A DNA stretch of 64,000 nucleotides. It comes from Mesostigma viride (Eukaryota > Streptophyta > Mesostigmatophyceae > Mesostigmatales > Mesostigmataceae). Below the pieces are notes generated by a model, which was given only the letters and a program-made list of their open reading frames with translations, did no database searches and was not told the DNA's origin. The DNA lies in assembly GCA_009746045.1 (NCBI GenBank), contig RPFO01000213.1, forward strand, positions 6,251,654-6,315,653. Direction: 5' to 3'. This document shows, one piece after another, positions 40,590 to 64,000 of this stretch; positions within the stretch are counted from its first letter, which is position 1; each line of letters begins with the position of its first letter. A program made the translations under genes and the position numbers.

Positions 40590-40699
40590 ATGGTCCGGAT
40601 TCTCCAGATTTCTGGCCGGCCTGCATGCGTTTGTCTGATTGATATCAAGGAGACAACCAGCGCAGGCTAGAATTCAGAAATTGGGAGAATCCGGACCAT
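40590..40699. mobile_element. Small inverted-repeat element (MITE-like)
   Basis: Imperfect 24-bp terminal inverted repeats ATGGTCCGGATTCTCC.. and ..GGAGAATCCGGACCAT bound a 110-bp unit. One end of the same sequence (GAGACAACCAGCGCAG to GGAGAATCCGGACCAT) recurs at 53509-53552. No clear target-site duplication is seen. Confidence 0.6.
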
Positions 40700-40884
40700 G
40701 GCAGCTCGAGCCTGCCGTTATCTTTTCCGCGTTTTCGAGTCGTTCAGGATGATCAATATTAATGGAGATAGAAATGGGTGATTGATATCGACATATTATG
40801 TTCATTCGACCAACTGGCCGGTGCGTGGCCTATTGAACACGGGGTCTCCACACGGTCGTGCAGCTAGTGCGTTAAGTGAGACAA

Positions 40885-41000
40885 CTATTCCTGGACGCAT
40901 GGAGGTCCAACGTCATGTGAGGACTAGAGTAGTCGTCTGAGAGGAAACACGTGAAGATTGCGGAGGCAACGTGGCTGTCTGTAGGAAGACCTGCATGGAG
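40885..41000 (-). repeat. Inverted partner of the repeat at 32120-32240
   Basis: Minus-strand copy beginning CCATGCAGGTCTTCCTACA. The bases from 41001 to 41169 hold no further recognised feature. Confidence 0.5.
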
Positions 41001-41169
41001 GGAGAGAGAACAGTGAACACAAAAAAACGGACCGTGTGGTGGATGGAAAGAGATACCATGGGGAGGAAATGCTAGAGTATTGTGCAGCAGCAGAAGCACG
41101 GGAATGTGTGCACCTTGGACCCGAGCAACTCCAAAATGGGCTAAAGTGATCTCCACTACGTATACCGGA

Positions 41170-41406
41170 TCAGTACCGTGAACGCTTACTGAAACGTGTC
41201 CGTGCCACAAAAGGGGCCATGCTCTCCCCTGTGCGGGGGTCTATGATGCCACCCATGCCATCATCCAAGAGACTGATATCCTCCTCAACATAATGCTCTG
41301 CCTGCTCATCCCTCTCATCCAAACGTTGATCCCTGCCCAGGCGACGCCGTGAACCCCCCCCATGACCCGTGGCTGGCCTCTCCAGTGGCAAGATCGCAGA
41401 TCCCAT
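41170..41406 (-). other. Open frame beyond the XPG stop codon
   Basis: Directly after the TGA at 41407-41409 the same frame stays open for 78 codons to 41170 and looks protein-like (DERDEQAEHYVEEDISLLDD, ending APFVARTRFSKRSRY). It may be a C-terminal extension reached by splicing around the TGA, a readthrough product, or 3' UTR. Confidence 0.35.

Positions 41407-64000
<22,594 letters not shown>

Overview
The window looks like nuclear DNA of a GC-rich green alga. The evidence is two spliced genes with Viridiplantae-type products (a plastid-targeted aldo/keto reductase and an XPG/UVH3 nuclease), both split into many short exons with GT-AG introns, plus many eukaryotic transposable elements and very large simple-sequence arrays inside introns. 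The species cannot be named from the sequence alone.

Layout. Positions 1-15061 hold a compact row of plus-strand genes that I do not recognise, except for one MYND zinc-finger protein. Several of their start codons follow directly on an AG. Eleven copies of one small hairpin (5-bp stem, 4-nt loop) sit in the spacers and introns between them. This row is interrupted by a complete tyrosine-recombinase retrotransposon (2580-8056) with gag, an RT/RNase H/tyrosine recombinase polyprotein and the split direct repeats A1-ORFs-B1-A2-B2 of the PAT/Ngaro type. A second, non-coding element with the same repeat plan (15443-17239) and a truncated copy of the first (17652-18824) follow.

Positions 18952-29335 (minus strand) carry a 10-exon, 422-residue plastid aldo/keto reductase, reconstructed exon by exon; its introns hold many tandem arrays. 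It is divergent from a two-exon DUF1499 gene (29893-31441). Positions 32400-41200 are a transposon graveyard: a 5'-truncated LINE with a clean target-site duplication, a LINE carrying only ORF1, a piggyBac-like element inserted in that LINE's target-site duplication, a hAT-like element inside the piggyBac-like one, and two LINE 3' ends facing each other as a long palindrome.

Positions 41407 to beyond 64000 (minus strand) are the XPG/UVH3/Rad2 excision-repair nuclease, missing only its first exon(s) beyond the window edge. Sixteen exon segments are recognised. The N-region, spacer with a ubiquitin-interacting motif, I-region, helix-hairpin region, PIP box and basic/acidic tail occur in the expected order. 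Its introns hold extreme satellites, including a 3.2-kb array of 28/31-bp units that gives spurious open frames of more than 1,000 codons. In both large genes, intron sequence next to exons contains degenerate copies of the exon edge with its splice site, an unusual local pattern.

Several frame breaks (in gag and twice in XPG) fall on C/G homopolymers of 8-10 bases and may be assembly indels.
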